A DNA stretch of 64,000 bases, from positions 124,001-188,000 of the forward strand of contig NZ_JAGSYG010000007.1 of the NCBI RefSeq assembly GCF_025685655.1. The letters run 5' to 3'. The DNA comes from Acidicapsa ligni. Its GTDB lineage: Bacteria > Acidobacteriota > Terriglobia > Terriglobales > Acidobacteriaceae. The translations under genes were made by a program, and so were the position numbers. The notes under the pieces were generated by a model. It was not told the DNA's origin and ran no database searches. It worked only from the letters and a program-made list of their open reading frames with translations. The first letter of the stretch is position 1. Each line of letters begins with the position of its first letter. Positions 15,971 to 24,540 of this stretch are shown here, one piece after another.

Positions 15971-18052
15971 CTACCAGATCTGACAAGTCTTCGCAGGCAT
16001 CATGGGTTGTCCCACCTTACAGGAGAAAGCGTTCCCAAACTGACGCATGTTCTGCACCGATCCGTTCACCCGGAACTGGTCGAGAGAGTGCGGATCTGTC
16101 AACATGAGGACTCTTTCGCGTTCCGGGCGAGTAGCTCCGCAATATTCCTGCCCAAAGGCAATAAAGAATTGCTGTTCGGGGGTGAAGCCGTCAGCTCTAT
16201 CGGCAAGAGCGATACGTTTTTTGGCCACAGCTTCCAGCATTGCCAGGTAGGCAAGCCGAAGCCCTCCATTGTCAGCAATATTCTCGCCCAAGGTAAGCTC
16301 CCCATTAACGTGGAGATCACCTTCTGCAAAGTTTGAGTATTCCTGTACAAAGCAGGAGGCTTTCTCATCAAACTTCCGCTTGTCATCGGCGCTCCACCAG
16401 TCAGCCAGGCTGCCGGTGTAATCATAATGAGCGCCAGAGTTATCGAATCCGTGGGTGATCTCATGGCCAATGACCGCACCGAGATGACCGTAGTTAGTGG
16501 CGATTGTACTGGTTGCATCGTAGGACGGCGGTAGAATCGAACCGGCATTCACATTCATGCTCAAGCGAGAGTTCGTCCAATAGGCACCTGAATAGATAGG
16601 ACTCATCGCGAGTTCTGTCTTATCGGCTGGCTGGCCGATCCTTTGAAAGGTCCGCTGTGCATTCAGCTGCGCCGCTTTTAAATAGTTCGCGAGCGGGTCG
16701 TTTTGGGTTACGGTGACAGCCGACCATCCATTCCACGGATCGAGCCGAACAATGTTATTGGTAATCGCGTCAACTTTCCGTTTTGCCTGTAACTTTGTGT
16801 CCGGGCCCATCCATGAAAGGCCATCGATCTCGTGTGTCAGCGCGGCTTCAACCTGCGCGACCATCTGATCAACGGATCGGATCTCGTCCGCAGAGAACAT
16901 CTGGTGAATGACTGCGCTGGACACAGGGCCTGGAATGTCTGAAGTAATGGATGACAAGCATCGTCGCTCTCGCGGTGCCTGTTGTTTCATCCCCAACATT
17001 ATCCTGCCCTCAAAGGAGAACTTCTCGTCGTCTAGGGCCACCGGTAAGTCCACACCGGGAATGGAGGACAATACTCTCCACCGCAGGAACGAGCGCAGAG
17101 TCTCAAGGTTCGAGGTGTTGATCACCTCCTCCACACGTTGAATATAAGCAGGAGACCACACATTGATTTTGATTGGATACTTAACTCCAATTCCTGCAAA
17201 GTACTTCCTCCAGCCCAAAGCAGGTGTGAGATGCTCAAGCTCATCCAACGTAAACGCATGGTAACGAGCTACCGGATCGCGGCGAATTGCGGGCTCCGGG
17301 AATTTCCCTACCAACTGTACTTCAAGCGAGACAATGTTTTCCGCCACTGCCCGGCTATGTTGTGCGTTCTTGCCAGACAACGCCAGAAGCGCTGCGATAT
17401 GCGCGACATACTGCTGCCGCAGAGCGACGGCCTTGGCATCTTTCGACATGTAATTCTCGCCGGTTTGCAAACCAAAGCCTGCCTGGTCCACCACGGCGAT
17501 CGTCTGGTTGGCGTGCAGTTCGTCGGCGAAGGCGTACACGCGAAAGAAGCTATCGCCTTGCACCATCTGAATTTCCGCGAGCAACGCGGGCAACTGGCTT
17601 TTGTCCGAGAACGCATCAATAGCCAACAACAGAGGCCTCAGCGCCGTTAGCCCTTTGGCATCGACTGCGTCGACATCCATACATGCCGTGTAATAGTCGC
17701 CCAGCAAACGTTCTTCTGGAGTGTGCTCTCCCGGGGATGCGTCATTCACCAGAATCCCTTTTAGAGCCGCTCGGATCTGTGCGCCTGAACTCGCGCCGGG
17801 GCTGGACTCCATTTCGTCCGCACGAATGGGATAGAGCTTGTTGAAATTACCGCAGGCAAACTTCGCGAAGTCCACACATGGATCCGCTCCAAGATCCATT
17901 ACGCGTGGGTCCAGCGGGCGAAGTGTTCCGGCAGACGGCTGCAACTGCTGTGCGGACCCGACGGCAGAGAAGAGACATAACGAACAGAATTTGATGAGTA
18001 GCCGGTTTCTGGCGGAGCAAGTCATTGATGCCGACAGTCGTTCAAAAGACAT
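15971..18052 (-). CDS. M13-family (neprilysin/PepO-like) zinc metallopeptidase
   Basis: This 693-residue protein has an N-terminal hydrophobic signal segment (RLLIKFCSLCLFSAVGSAQ), so it is probably exported. The M13 catalytic signatures are present: zinc site HEITH at 530-534, third ligand GENIAD with E590, and an N-terminal peptidase domain with CVDFAKFACGNF. In the substrate-binding stretch, the usual N-A-Y is GAYW, and the following segment reads SMNVNAGSILPP, so substrate preference may differ from classical oligopeptidases. The start may be the ATG at 18052 or the one at codon 10. It converges on the truncated oxidoreductase and stands alone. Confidence 0.92.
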   Translation of the reverse strand: MSFERLSASMTCSARNRLLIKFCSLCLFSAVGSAQQLQPSAGTLRPLDPRVMDLGADPCVDFAKFACGNFNKLYPIRADEMESSPGASSGAQIRAALKGILVNDASPGEHTPEERLLGDYYTACMDVDAVDAKGLTALRPLLLAIDAFSDKSQLPALLAEIQMVQGDSFFRVYAFADELHANQTIAVVDQAGFGLQTGENYMSKDAKAVALRQQYVAHIAALLALSGKNAQHSRAVAENIVSLEVQLVGKFPEPAIRRDPVARYHAFTLDELEHLTPALGWRKYFAGIGVKYPIKINVWSPAYIQRVEEVINTSNLETLRSFLRWRVLSSIPGVDLPVALDDEKFSFEGRIMLGMKQQAPRERRCLSSITSDIPGPVSSAVIHQMFSADEIRSVDQMVAQVEAALTHEIDGLSWMGPDTKLQAKRKVDAITNNIVRLDPWNGWSAVTVTQNDPLANYLKAAQLNAQRTFQRIGQPADKTELAMSPIYSGAYWTNSRLSMNVNAGSILPPSYDATSTIATNYGHLGAVIGHEITHGFDNSGAHYDYTGSLADWWSADDKRKFDEKASCFVQEYSNFAEGDLHVNGELTLGENIADNGGLRLAYLAMLEAVAKKRIALADRADGFTPEQQFFIAFGQEYCGATRPERERVLMLTDPHSLDQFRVNGSVQNMRQFGNAFSCKVGQPMMPAKTCQIW

Positions 18053-18144
18053 AAATCGTTCCTGGTCAATCGTTGAGCCCCACGGTGGACTCGCCGACGC
18101 ATAAAGCAGCCTTGCTCCGTGTGATTACAGACGTTCTGTTAAAC

Positions 18145-19017
18145 TTAGCCGACAAGTCCGTGCCAAAGATGTGAACGGGCGCGGAGATAAGATGCTAAGT
18201 CGCTCGTGGGCCTGCCGAGGATGGCACCAAGTGAGGAATCGACGTAAGCGACTTCGCCAGCTTGAATCGCCTCGTAAGAACCTACCCAGGCCCCAACCTC
18301 CCATTCGGAAGCGCCGAGTGTTCTACGCCATGTGTAAGCCTGTTCGATCGATTCTTCCTGATATCGAAGCTGACGTTCCGTGATATCCGACAGCACCTCA
18401 GCGGTTTCGGCGAGGGATAGAGCTGATGGCCCTGTCATTGGAAAGGTCCCGATGAAGTCGTGTTCGGTGGACAGAAGAGTTGCCGCCGCTTCGGCAATCT
18501 CATCCCGCCCCACCCAGGAAACCTTGCCATCTCCGGCAGGGCCTTTAATTACGCCACTCCTGTCGAACATCTTTGGCGCTAGATCTGAATAAAAACTGTC
18601 TTGCAAAATGGTGTGCCGTATGCTGGTTTCCTTTAGATACTGTTCACTCTCGTAGTGGTCGCGGGACATGGGAAACTTCGAATTAGGAGCGGCTCCAAGA
18701 AATGACAGATAGATCACATATGGGACCCCAGCTCGTCGCGCCGCTTGGAATGCATTGCGGTGAAGCTTGGCTCTATCGCCAGGAGCAGAGGAGCCAGAGA
18801 CAATGAAGGCCGCGCGCACTCCGGCAAAGGCCCGATCGAGTGATGGAATATCCCGGTAGTCGCCTTCCACTGTCTCCGCAGTGGAAAAACCTTTAAGCTT
18901 GTTTGCGTCTCGGGTGAATAGACGAACCGGCATTTGGTTATCCAGAAGCTGTTTTGCGATCGCTGAACCGATCATTCCGCTAACGCCAGTGACAAGAATA
19001 GTGGAATCGGAATTCAT
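18145..19017 (-). CDS. NmrA-like NAD(P)-binding oxidoreductase
   Basis: This 290-residue atypical short-chain dehydrogenase has the nucleotide motif LVTGVSGMIGSAIA near the N-terminus and the NmrA-family pattern GDYRDIPSLDRAFAGV. The segment PYVIYLSFLGAAPNS matches the region after the central strand in QorB/NmrA proteins. These bind NAD(P)H and act as redox-sensing regulators or quinone reductases; the substrate here is unknown. The single gene is transcribed away from the histidine kinase gene's 3' end. Confidence 0.85.
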   Translation of the reverse strand: MNSDSTILVTGVSGMIGSAIAKQLLDNQMPVRLFTRDANKLKGFSTAETVEGDYRDIPSLDRAFAGVRAAFIVSGSSAPGDRAKLHRNAFQAARRAGVPYVIYLSFLGAAPNSKFPMSRDHYESEQYLKETSIRHTILQDSFYSDLAPKMFDRSGVIKGPAGDGKVSWVGRDEIAEAAATLLSTEHDFIGTFPMTGPSALSLAETAEVLSDITERQLRYQEESIEQAYTWRRTLGASEWEVGAWVGSYEAIQAGEVAYVDSSLGAILGRPTSDLASYLRARSHLWHGLVG

Positions 19018-19136
19018 TGTTTTTTACCTTTCTGTGGCACAAGTCGCGCCGGAATCTATTTCAGGGGTTGCGCCCGAACATTGTTGCTGTGGCTTTGTGA
19101 TGTTCCTGCAATGAAGCTGTGAATTTCTTGCGTCAG

Positions 19137-20198
19137 CTAAGGAATTACTCTGGCCAGTCCGGAGACTCCGGTTTTGCCGTTGGTTGGCCGCGGTTGGATT
19201 ATAGGGATCCGAAACCCAAAGGTGGCGCCTCTAGCATTATTATTTATCGCCCACAGCTTTCCATTGTGGAGCTCAATGATCGACCTGCTGATGGAGAGTC
19301 CTATTCCCATCCCATCGGGCTTAGTTGTAAAGAAATATTCAAAGAGTTGATCTGCAAATTCAGGATCGAATCCGGTCCCGGAATCTTCAACGGACATGCA
19401 GACATATTCGCCGTCATGTTCCGTACGGACGACGATGGTGCGTACCTGATCATCGGCAGTGGCTAGTGCGTCGACAGAGTTGCGCAGCAAATTCAGGATC
19501 ACCTGCTGCAGTTGAACTCGATCTCCAGTGATCTGAGGTAAGGTATCCGTGAGCTCTTGGCGCAACACAATCTGGCTTTTCCGGAGATCGGCTAAAGAAA
19601 GGTCAATGACGTCGCGGATAGCATCGTTCAGATCAACCGACTCAGCGACTCGTCCTTTGCGACTGAATAGCTTTCGCAGTCGTACAAGTACTTCTGAGGT
19701 ACGATTTCCGTCGCGGATGATTCGCCGTGCAGCATCCTTTGCGCCGTCAATGTTGGGTGGCGAATCGTCCAACATGCCGACACAAATGTTTCCATTAGTA
19801 ATGATTCCGGAGAGCGGTTGATTTACCTCATGCACGACCGATGCCGTCAGAGCCCCGATGCAACTCGTCCGAATTTCCTCTATGAGCTGTTGATTCAAGA
19901 TTTCGAGCTCTCGCGTCCGCTCGGCTACCCGTCGAGCAATTTCGTTCTCTATGCCTGAGCGCGTCATCGATATTTGGAAGGCATTTTGGTTTGGCGGGGG
20001 AAAACAGTCGATTTGCGCGTGGAGGTCACTGGAATCAGAGAAATCCATGTCCTGGTCTTCCATAGATGGCTGAATTGAATTCTGGCCCGAACGACACTCG
20101 TCTTCCAGGCGTGCCTCCACCACTGATGTCGCCGGAGCATCGAGTGTGGCATCGCCGGTTTGTACCAACGAAATCCTTCCGAGGGCCGTAACCGGCAT
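19137..20198 (-). CDS. FixL/NodV-type sensor histidine kinase
   Basis: The phosphoacceptor motif is ASVVHEVNQPLSGIITN. The N box is QVILNLLRNSVDAL, the G1 box VEDSGTGFD and the G2 box GMGIGLSISRSIIELH, so the kinase looks intact. A coiled-coil helix (IARRVAERTRELEILNQQLI) precedes it. No PAS or membrane segment is visible, so it is probably cytosolic. The frame opens at 20402 but runs through the promoter of the divergent AraC gene. The ATG at 20196-20198 has GGAGGA five bases upstream and is preferred, giving 353 residues. No response regulator is adjacent; FixJ-like regulators at 22914 and 29683 are candidate partners. Confidence 0.88.
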   Translation of the reverse strand: MPVTALGRISLVQTGDATLDAPATSVVEARLEDECRSGQNSIQPSMEDQDMDFSDSSDLHAQIDCFPPPNQNAFQISMTRSGIENEIARRVAERTRELEILNQQLIEEIRTSCIGALTASVVHEVNQPLSGIITNGNICVGMLDDSPPNIDGAKDAARRIIRDGNRTSEVLVRLRKLFSRKGRVAESVDLNDAIRDVIDLSLADLRKSQIVLRQELTDTLPQITGDRVQLQQVILNLLRNSVDALATADDQVRTIVVRTEHDGEYVCMSVEDSGTGFDPEFADQLFEYFFTTKPDGMGIGLSISRSIIELHNGKLWAINNNARGATFGFRIPIIQPRPTNGKTGVSGLARVIP

Positions 20199-20249
20199 CA
20201 TGCTCCTCCACAACCGAGTAATTCGCTGAAGGTTGTAACGTAATTTACC

Positions 20250-20267
20250 GTACCGAACGTGCGGTAC
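20250..20267. promoter_or_regulatory. Palindrome GTACCG-N6-CGGTAC between divergent kinase and AraC genes
   Basis: Perfect 6-bp arms lie 52 bp upstream of the kinase start and 119 bp upstream of the AraC start. It is placed to bind a dimeric regulator controlling one or both genes. Confidence 0.4.
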
Positions 20268-20385
20268 ACTATTCCTAAATTGATAACACCTTAGACACGA
20301 ACCGAACGCGTATCCATTCCTTCGAACTTGTGTCCAAACGTTAGGAATTTCTGGTTGTGAGCTAAGAAAGGATTCTTTTTCAAAC

Positions 20386-21195
20386 ATGGGAGATTCGCTC
20401 AAAGTACAGAGGCTTGTTGCCTCAAATAGTCCGGATGTTTACACCCAAGTGCTGACCAGCCAGTGCATCGCAAAGATTTTGAAGCCAGCTACCTTTCAGC
20501 ACGGCTTCCAACCCGGCAAGCTGGTCCCGTACTCCTACGGCGCTGGAGAGATGATCCTCTCTCGCCGGGACACGGCGGAGTGGGTGAGATGGACCAGCGA
20601 TGCCGTTCTGCTGGTACTCGAACTGCCCGACAGTGCCCTACAAGCGGTGGCACAGGCAACCGGAGCGGATCGGATCGAGATCGAAGGCACCCCGCGCTTT
20701 GAAGACAAGCGCGTGGCTGCCTTGATTGAGGCTGTGGAACAGGAGCAGGCCGACGGATTTCCGTCGGGGCGGCTTTATCTCGATGGCATAGGACAGGCGT
20801 TAGCTGCGGCCGTCACACAGGTGCGCGGTGTTCTTCGCAAGCCACTGCGCTCCTATTCCGGAGCACTTACACCCCCTCAACTGCGAAGAGTGACCGAGTA
20901 TATCCACGAACGGATCGATGAGGATATGAGTGTCATGCAACTCGCGGAAACGGTACAGCTAAGTCCGGCTTATTTTTCCCAAATGTTTCAGCGTTCTACC
21001 GGATACGCCCCGCATCAGTTTGTGATTCGGACGCGGATTCAACGCGCAAAAGAAATGTTGATTACTTCGGAGAGAAAGATCATCGAGGTAGCACTCGCCT
21101 GTGGATTCGAGACATCACAACACTTCGCTCGGGTATTCCAAAAACTCTGTAACGTTACACCGTCGGAATTTCGTCGGCAGGCGCGCCTCCCCTGA
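20386..21195 (+). CDS. AraC-family transcriptional regulator
   Basis: This is a 269-residue protein. The C-terminal 100 residues are a double helix-turn-helix with the AraC signature: LAETVQLSPAYFSQMFQRST, RIQRAKEMLI, EVALACGFETSQHFARVFQK, NVTPSEFRRQ. The N-terminal part lacks an obvious cupin but contains PNAD-like segments (GAGEMILSRRDTAEW) and is probably the effector or dimerisation domain. The target is unknown; the divergent kinase gene or the gene itself are candidates. Confidence 0.92.
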   Translation: MGDSLKVQRLVASNSPDVYTQVLTSQCIAKILKPATFQHGFQPGKLVPYSYGAGEMILSRRDTAEWVRWTSDAVLLVLELPDSALQAVAQATGADRIEIEGTPRFEDKRVAALIEAVEQEQADGFPSGRLYLDGIGQALAAAVTQVRGVLRKPLRSYSGALTPPQLRRVTEYIHERIDEDMSVMQLAETVQLSPAYFSQMFQRSTGYAPHQFVIRTRIQRAKEMLITSERKIIEVALACGFETSQHFARVFQKLCNVTPSEFRRQARLP

Positions 21196-21496
21196 GGAAA
21201 ACACCAGCTCGCAGGGCAGAGCGTGGCAGCGGTCACAAAGAGAAACCTATGTAGAAGCTGCGTTTCGTCCAAAGCCCCTCTAAAGCGATCTAAGATGTGT
21301 TCTCCTTGTTCACGCAATCGATCCGTGACCGACCTCGCTGTACACCGCTCTCCTCATAGACTTCCAACTTACCTTCAAGTGCGTTTAAAAAACCGGCTCC
21401 TCGCGGCTAAAGCGTGGGACCACGATGACGGAAGAATGTTGGGTCGATAAATACTGATATCGCCAGAATCCTTTCGTCTGAAACGGGTTTAGCAAT
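21196..21496. other. Intergenic region without visible features
   Basis: This is 300 bp between the AraC and TetR genes, which converge. I see no gene, hairpin with a T-tract, or repeat. Confidence 0.4.
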
Positions 21497-22084
21497 TCAA
21501 GATTTGCCGCCAAGTTTGGACCTACATCTCGCGAGTTTCTCCAATGAGGCGCATGCACGCTCGAACGGACCTGTATTTCCATTGGCAGCGTACAAGACAA
21601 AAGCTCCCTGCATCTGAGCAACCCAATCCTCGCTGAAATGACGTGCGTGCTCTGCTGACATTCCACTGTCGCGAGCCAGATCCGCAATCGCCCCCAGCCA
21701 GAGATCAAAAACCTCACTAAGTATTTTGCGAGCTTTTCCGCAGACGCTTGAGCCTGCGAGTTTTCCCGGGACACACGGAATCTTTCCGCCCTCGTATATG
21801 ATTTCAATCGCCTCAACAATCTTGCGGACGCGGACACTCAATGATTCCGGGGAGTCTGCAACTTCAGAGATCGCCTCCTGAACAGCAGCCTTGACTTGTG
21901 CGAGCACAGCCTCAACCATCTGCGCCTTCCCCCCAGGAAAGTGATGGTAGAGGCTCGATTTCCCTAAACCAGTTGCGCGGGAAAGATCCGCCAATGAAGC
22001 ACCCTCGAACCCTCGATCGCGAAATACCGTGAATAATTGATGAACGATTTGCTTCTTTTCATTTACGTCTAGTGCAAGAGGCAT
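21497..22084 (-). CDS. TetR-family transcriptional repressor
   Basis: This protein is about 195 residues from the ATG at 22084 (MPLALDVNEK); the frame extends to 22105. The N-terminal helix-turn-helix is typical: LFTVFRDRGFEGASLADLSR, ATGLGKSSLYHHFPGGK. The ligand domain has TetR_C-like segments with CVPGKLAG and VCGKARK. The effector is unknown. It is divergent from nothing close and has a 156-bp upstream region before the ABM-like gene's 3' end. Confidence 0.9.
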   Translation of the reverse strand: MPLALDVNEKKQIVHQLFTVFRDRGFEGASLADLSRATGLGKSSLYHHFPGGKAQMVEAVLAQVKAAVQEAISEVADSPESLSVRVRKIVEAIEIIYEGGKIPCVPGKLAGSSVCGKARKILSEVFDLWLGAIADLARDSGMSAEHARHFSEDWVAQMQGAFVLYAANGNTGPFERACASLEKLARCRSKLGGKS

Positions 22085-22261
22085 GCGGCGCTCCAGACGA
22101 TACATCGGCTGATGTCAGAAGAGGTCTCGAGAAGTATCGTTATAAAAATTATCCCACGTTTAACGAGCTTTCCCCCCCGCTAATGACCCACTGGAGATAT
22201 GGTTCCTCCATCCCGCGTGAACTATTGGCTATGCAGCAGCAGGTTTTCGTTAGAGCGCCGT

Positions 22262-22624
22262 TCAGCGTTTGTCATAGCGAATCATCTTCATAGTGTCTGC
22301 TTGCAACTTATCCATGAAAGGCTTCGCGCTTGGTGCCGAAGTGAAGCTCTTCATCGAGGCATCGGCATCTTGTCTGGATCTCCAGTGGACGACGACCAGC
22401 CATGTACCGTCTTCACCTGACGCCGACTCCCGCGAAATAAACCCGGGTTGCTTGGCGACATGTTCTCGGCCAACCGCTTTGTCCATGTTTGTGAATTCCT
22501 GAGCACTGACGCCCGGTTTCAATTTAAATGTTACTACCTCGATGACCTCGCTCGCCGCATGAGCCACTGCCGTCATCATGAAAAACACCGCGCCCATAAT
22601 AAGAACTCTTGTTGCATGTTTCAT
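22262..22624 (-). CDS. Secreted antibiotic-biosynthesis-monooxygenase (ABM)-like protein
   Basis: This 120-residue protein has a signal peptide (VLIMGAVFFMMTAVAHAA). The mature part is a single dimeric alpha-beta barrel domain: EVVTFKLKPGVSAQEFTNMD at the start and GTWLVVVHWRSRQDADASM in the middle, as in ABM/EthD-like proteins. Export is unusual for this fold; a role in binding small organics or haem-like ligands outside the cytoplasm is possible but unproven. Its upstream region is one copy of the 225-bp duplication that also precedes the HbpS-like gene, so both may share regulation. Confidence 0.75.
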   Translation of the reverse strand: MKHATRVLIMGAVFFMMTAVAHAASEVIEVVTFKLKPGVSAQEFTNMDKAVGREHVAKQPGFISRESASGEDGTWLVVVHWRSRQDADASMKSFTSAPSAKPFMDKLQADTMKMIRYDKR

Positions 22625-22755
22625 AATCTCTCTCTTTTCTGGGTTTTGACCATCGCTTTGACATTACCGAAGATGGACAAACGGGTGAGATCATACTCAC
22701 CTTTCGAACAACCATCGGTGCATCCCAAGAGGTCGAATCCACATTTAATCTCCGC

Positions 22756-22980
22756 GGAGACGTAACGTCCTCGCGGGATCCTCTTTAGGATGCAGCTATC
22801 CGTATATACACGCCATTAGACGAAGGTATCGGTTGAGTGACTTTCGAAGAATCGTGAAGAACATCCGACCTAGAGTATCGAACCAGCTACCAAGGCAACA
22901 CTGCTCGACAGCTTTAGCAGATGGACGATTTGTTCGTGGCGGATTTCCGCGTGAGGCGCAGCCGGACAGCCATGTAAACC
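22756..22980. repeat. 225-bp duplicated segment, copy A
   Basis: This segment is about 80 percent identical by eye to 24236-24458. It covers the last 22 codons of the response regulator gene plus about 160 bp of downstream DNA, which is also the upstream region of the ABM-like gene. It contains the motif ACGAAGGTAT at 22820-22829. Confidence 0.8.
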
Positions 22981-23570
22981 AAAGCTGCCACCGAGTCAGC
23001 TTCCATCTTTCGCATCACATTGCCACGGTGTGCCTTTACTGTGATTTCGCTGATGCCAAGCAGATCGCCAATCTGTTTATTGGGAAGACCCAGCACGACT
23101 TGGAGCATCACTGCTCGCTCACGAGGAGTGAGACCGGCATATCGAAGCCTCAGAGCTGACATTTCTGCATCGCGAAGCAAAAGCGCTTTACTGCGATCAA
23201 GAGCCGCGTGAATCGCTCGCAGCAGAGCATCATCATTGAGGGGCTTCGTAAGAAATTCAATCGCACCGGCTCTCATCGCCTGCACGGTCATCGGGATATC
23301 GCCGTGACCGGTGATAAAAATGATGGGTGTTTCAGAACGGTCAGGTGCAATCTTTTTCTGCAGTTCCAACCCGGTCAATCCTGGGAGCGAGATGTCCAAC
23401 ACCAAACAGCTCGGGCCGGCCCGTCTGGGACAATCGAGAAAGGCCAGCGCAGAAACAAAAGTTTCAACATTCAAGCCTTCACGCCTCACGAGCACCTCAA
23501 GTGCTTCGCGTATCGAGATATCATCGTCAACGATGAAGACCGTTGCTGGCATATCTGGAATCTGCAACAT
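22914..23570 (-). CDS. FixJ/LuxR-family response regulator
   Basis: The chosen start (MLQIPDMPAT) gives 218 residues; the frame extends to 23609. The receiver domain has acidic pocket VDDDIS, phosphoacceptor LVLDISLPGLTG, threonine in FITGHGDIPM and lysine in FLTKPL. The LuxR helix-turn-helix follows: AGLTPRERAVMLQVVLGLPN, KQIGDLLGISEITVKAHRGN. Both FixJ halves are intact. There is no adjacent kinase; the FixL-like kinase at 19137 is the nearest candidate. Remnants of close relatives lie at 24390 and 29585, showing that this gene family has been copied locally. Confidence 0.92.
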   Translation of the reverse strand: MLQIPDMPATVFIVDDDISIREALEVLVRREGLNVETFVSALAFLDCPRRAGPSCLVLDISLPGLTGLELQKKIAPDRSETPIIFITGHGDIPMTVQAMRAGAIEFLTKPLNDDALLRAIHAALDRSKALLLRDAEMSALRLRYAGLTPRERAVMLQVVLGLPNKQIGDLLGISEITVKAHRGNVMRKMEADSVAALVYMAVRLRLTRKSATNKSSIC

Positions 23571-23666
23571 AATGCATTCATCTTGTATGCTCGCGTGATG
23601 CACTGTCAATCGAGGTCTCGACCTCCGCGAAGCACGACTGGTCAGGGCTGTCTTACTGCCTTCCAG

Positions 23667-24176
23667 CTATAGTTCTGCTTTGAGCTTCGCTAGGCCCGCT
23701 TGAGAGATAAGCGTATCTTCATCGGATTTGCCTCCGCTGAAGGCCGCGATGAGGTAGCCAGTTTTGGCTCGCACGATCAAACCGCCGGTCCATTCGAACT
23801 CACCAGTCATGGGAGGCCTAATCCCGGTCCCGCTATCCTTGTGCGTATCGGCCACCTCGGCAGCTTTGGCGTAAGCGATGGCGAGTAGATTTAAGCCTTT
23901 GTCTCCAGCCGTTGGATCAACCTTATAGTTACCTACAACGGTCATCTTTGAGCTCCACGTCTGGATCGTCTCGTCTTGGAAGTACGCCACCACGGCGACC
24001 CCAGTGGCACCCAACTCATGCGCCCGTTCACTCATCGCCACAAGCGCCGCATCGGCAACGATGCCAAATTCATTCGATGCAGCCGCGGTCTTTGCTCCTT
24101 TCTGATGCGGCTGCGCGACGCTGAGTGCAGGTGAGATTAGAGCAGCGAGAACAAATGCAAGGATGTGCCGTTTCAT
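23667..24176 (-). CDS. Exported GlcG/HbpS-family (haem-binding-like) protein
   Basis: This 169-residue protein has a signal peptide (LAFVLAALISPALSVAQP). The mature domain is of the GlcG/HbpS (old DUF336) type: ALVAMSERAHELGATGVAVV, YAKAAEVADTHKDSGTG, GEFEWTGGLIVRAKTG and a C-terminal AFSGGKSDEDTLISQAGLAKL. HbpS proteins bind haem and interact with two-component sensors, and others bind cobalamin or have unknown roles. Placement just upstream of a response regulator on the same strand fits a sensing function. Its promoter region is copy B of the 225-bp duplication. Confidence 0.85.
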   Translation of the reverse strand: MKRHILAFVLAALISPALSVAQPHQKGAKTAAASNEFGIVADAALVAMSERAHELGATGVAVVAYFQDETIQTWSSKMTVVGNYKVDPTAGDKGLNLLAIAYAKAAEVADTHKDSGTGIRPPMTGEFEWTGGLIVRAKTGYLIAAFSGGKSDEDTLISQAGLAKLKAEL

Positions 24177-24235
24177 CTTTCCTCCGAATTAAGCCTCACT
24201 CACATGCCACATTTGCAGGTGAGTTGACCCCCGCA

Positions 24236-24458
24236 GGGACGTAACGCTCTCGCGGAATCCTCTTTAGGATGCAGTCATCTGCATACACACACCATTAGAC
24301 AAAGGTATCGGTTGAGTGACTTTCGAATGATCGAGAATATTCGACAAAGAGCATCGAATCAGCTACCAAGGCGACACCGCTCGAGAGATTTAGCATATTG
24401 GCGACTTGTTCTTGTCGGATTTCCGCGTCAAGCGTAGTCGGACAGCCATGTGAGACCA
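24236..24458. repeat. 225-bp duplicated segment, copy B
   Basis: This is the partner of 22756-22980. It precedes the HbpS-like gene, contains the variant motif ACAAAGGTAT at 24299-24308, and ends in a response-regulator 3' remnant. Homology stops near 24458. Confidence 0.8.
24390..24455 (-). pseudogene. 3' remnant of a FixJ-like response regulator
   Basis: The last codons read MAVRLRLTRKSDKNKSPIC and stop. The intact regulator at 22914 ends MAVRLRLTRKSATNKSSIC. Upstream of the methionine the similarity is lost, so only the gene end survives. It marks the join of a local duplication-deletion. Confidence 0.75.
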
Positions 24459-24496
24459 AAGACTCGCAGAGACCACAACTTGAAGCTTACAAAGGG

Positions 24497-24526
24497 CACG
24501 GCCCAAATCTTTCGATTGGGGCCGTG
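24497..24526. terminator. Hairpin after the first condensation-domain gene
   Basis: CACGGCCC (24497-24504) pairs with GGGCCGTG (24519-24526), with AATC/GATT extending the stem inside. It lies 15 bp beyond the stop of the gene at 24541. Confidence 0.65.
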
Positions 24527-24540
24527 TCGCTATCCGCCTT

